The position numbers and the translations under genes were made by a program. This document shows positions 62,853 to 64,000 of a DNA stretch of 64,000 nt, in pieces. The first letter of the stretch is position 1. Each line of letters starts with the position of its first letter. The DNA comes from Gillisia lutea. Lineage in GTDB: Bacteria; Bacteroidota; Bacteroidia; Flavobacteriales; Flavobacteriaceae. The notes below the pieces were generated by a model. The model searched no databases. It saw only the letters and a list, made by a program, of their open reading frames with translations, and was not told the origin of the DNA. The stretch is from NCBI RefSeq assembly GCF_021568705.1, contig NZ_JAKGTH010000006.1, forward strand, positions 806,001 to 870,000. Direction: 5' to 3'.

Positions 62853-63824
62853 TTACATATCCAATAAGTAAGCAAATATCAAAGGAGCAACAATGGTGGC
62901 GTCACTTTCGATGATAAACTTTGGCGTATCGATATCTAATTTACCCCAGGTGATCTTCTCGTTAGGAACAGCTCCTGAATAAGACCCGTAACTAGTTGTT
63001 GAATCTGAAATCTGGCAGAAATAGTTCCAGAAAGGAGTGTCGGTGCGCTCCATATCTTGATATAACATTGGCACTACGCATATTGGGAAATCTCCGGCAA
63101 TCCCTCCTCCAATTTGGAAGAATCCAATTCCTTCTTTAGAATTTTCGGTATACCAATCGGCAAGAAAAGTCATATACTCAATTCCAGATTTCATGGTGCT
63201 GGCTTTTAATTCGCCCTTCAGCACGTATGATGCAAAGATGTTACCCATGGTGCTGTCTTCCCATCCGGGAACAACAATAGGAAGGTTCTTCTTAGCGGCA
63301 GCATACATCCATGAATCTTTGATGTCTATTTCATAATATTCTTCAAGAACTCCTGATAGTAAAAGTTTGTACATAAATTCATGTGGAAAATAACGTTCTC
63401 CAGCAGCCTCAGCATCTTTCCAGATCTTTACTATATGTTCCTGAATTCTTCTGAAAGCTTCTTCTTCAGGAATGCAGGTGTCTGTAACACGATTCAATCC
63501 TTTTTCCAAAAGATCCCATTCATCCTGAGGTGTAAGGTCTCTATAATTTGGCACTCTTTTGTAATGTGAATGCGCAACTAGATTCATTACATCTTCTTCA
63601 AGATTTGCCCCGGTACAAGAGATAATTTGCACCTTATCTTTTCTGATAATTTCAGCAAAGATTTTTCCCAGTTCTGCAGTACTCATTGCTCCGGCAAGAG
63701 ATACCAACATCTTTGATCCTTTTGCCAGTTGTTTCTCGTAAGCTTCAGCAGCGTCTACAAGTGCAGCGGCATTAAAGTGTAAATAATATTTTGAAATAAA
63801 TTGAGAAATCGCTCCTTTACTCAT
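62853..63824 (-). CDS. Deoxyhypusine synthase-like enzyme (spermidine/homospermidine synthase type)
   Basis: A 323-residue NAD-dependent enzyme of the deoxyhypusine synthase family. N-terminal VSLAGAMSTAELG and SCTGANLEEDVMNLVAH, middle VVPGWEDSTMGN and GGGIAGDFPICVVPML, and the C-terminal SGAVPNEKITWGK with the catalytic lysine at K295. Bacteria have no eIF5A, so it probably moves an aminobutyl group between polyamines (for example to make homospermidine or spermidine). Its ATG overlaps the end of the agmatinase gene by 8 bases, so the two are translationally coupled; agmatinase makes the putrescine such an enzyme could use. Confidence 0.88.
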   Translation of the reverse strand: MSKGAISQFISKYYLHFNAAALVDAAEAYEKQLAKGSKMLVSLAGAMSTAELGKIFAEIIRKDKVQIISCTGANLEEDVMNLVAHSHYKRVPNYRDLTPQDEWDLLEKGLNRVTDTCIPEEEAFRRIQEHIVKIWKDAEAAGERYFPHEFMYKLLLSGVLEEYYEIDIKDSWMYAAAKKNLPIVVPGWEDSTMGNIFASYVLKGELKASTMKSGIEYMTFLADWYTENSKEGIGFFQIGGGIAGDFPICVVPMLYQDMERTDTPFWNYFCQISDSTTSYGSYSGAVPNEKITWGKLDIDTPKFIIESDATIVAPLIFAYLLDM

Positions 63825-64000
63825 CGTCTTCGTCAGGGTTATGGTTTAAATATTTGAACTTATAGCTCAACATTTTATAATATAGTTTTGCTGCAAGGAA
63901 ATCTGATGATCTCTCATTTTCATTCGGACAAAGTTCTACGATGTCGAAACCTACAACATTCTTCTTTTTGAACATCAGCTTCAAGAATTCCAAAGTCTCA
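63817..64000 (-). CDS. speB: Agmatinase (ureohydrolase family), C-terminal part
   Basis: A partial reverse-strand frame cut by the window end, stop codon at 63817-63819. The visible C-terminus includes NVVGFDIVELCPNENERSSD and FLAAKLYYKML, the standard end of arginase/agmatinase proteins (VGFDIVEL.P). Agmatinase converts agmatine to putrescine and urea. The metal-binding motifs lie outside the window. It is upstream of and overlaps the deoxyhypusine-synthase-like gene, a polyamine operon arrangement. Choice of agmatinase over arginase rests on that context. Confidence 0.8.
   Translation of the reverse strand, partial: ETLEFLKLMFKKKNVVGFDIVELCPNENERSSDFLAAKLYYKMLSYKFKYLNHNPDEDDE

Noticed and set aside
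1-64000. CRISPR arrays, rRNA genes, transposases or prophage
   Set aside because: No regularly spaced repeats, rRNA-like sequence, transposase or phage structural gene was seen on either strand.

Overview
The window looks like chromosome from a marine Flavobacteriaceae bacterium (Bacteroidota). The evidence is low G+C DNA, three SusC/SusD pairs, many outer-membrane lipoproteins, FecI/FecR and SusR-like regulators, TAnnTTTG promoter boxes in place of E. coli-type promoters, and almost no Shine-Dalgarno sequences. The protein set resembles Gramella/Christiangramia, Salegentibacter or Zunongwangia, but that genus-level guess is inference.

Layout. 1-8100 is housekeeping: the start of an SCO copper chaperone gene, the site-2 protease RseP, a GIY-YIG nuclease gene lodged among tRNA-Asn sequences, the NAD-salvage pair pncB-pncA, an exported M28 peptidase, a small repeat lipoprotein, a DUF1028 protein and tRNA-Arg(CCT). 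8444-26435 is nutrient locus A: FecI sigma, FecR anti-sigma, STN-bearing SusC, SusD, DUF4843 and PKD-like lipoproteins, then two fused GldF/GldG-type permeases around one ABC ATPase, and a large M16 peptidase. 26760-35908 is nutrient locus B: FecI, FecR, STN-bearing SusC, SusD, an exported calcineurin-like phosphatase and, past a terminator, a glycerophosphodiesterase lipoprotein. It reads as a scavenging route for a phosphorylated organic compound.

36043-43594 holds a SYLF-domain protein, a LacI-type regulator, a HAD hydrolase and a reverse-strand pair: a flavin disulfide oxidoreductase behind a 1203-residue outer-membrane protein. That large protein joins a degenerate calcineurin-like domain, a middle domain with kinase-like motifs and a C-terminal beta barrel; it is the most unusual gene here.

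43947-58428 is a compact laminarin-type polysaccharide utilisation locus: SusR-like membrane regulator, SusC without STN, SusD, a glycan-binding lipoprotein with three tandem repeats, a surface GH16 lipoprotein, a GH3 beta-glucosidase and a second GH16. The enzymes fit stepwise hydrolysis of beta-1,3/1,6-glucan to glucose.

58547-64000 is housekeeping again: MmcQ/YjbR protein, a membrane-anchored MutS-like ATPase, a polytopic glycosyltransferase, a protein with two LAB_N halves, and the polyamine pair of a deoxyhypusine-synthase-like enzyme and agmatinase (cut by the window edge). No CRISPR array, rRNA, transposase, integrase or prophage gene was seen.
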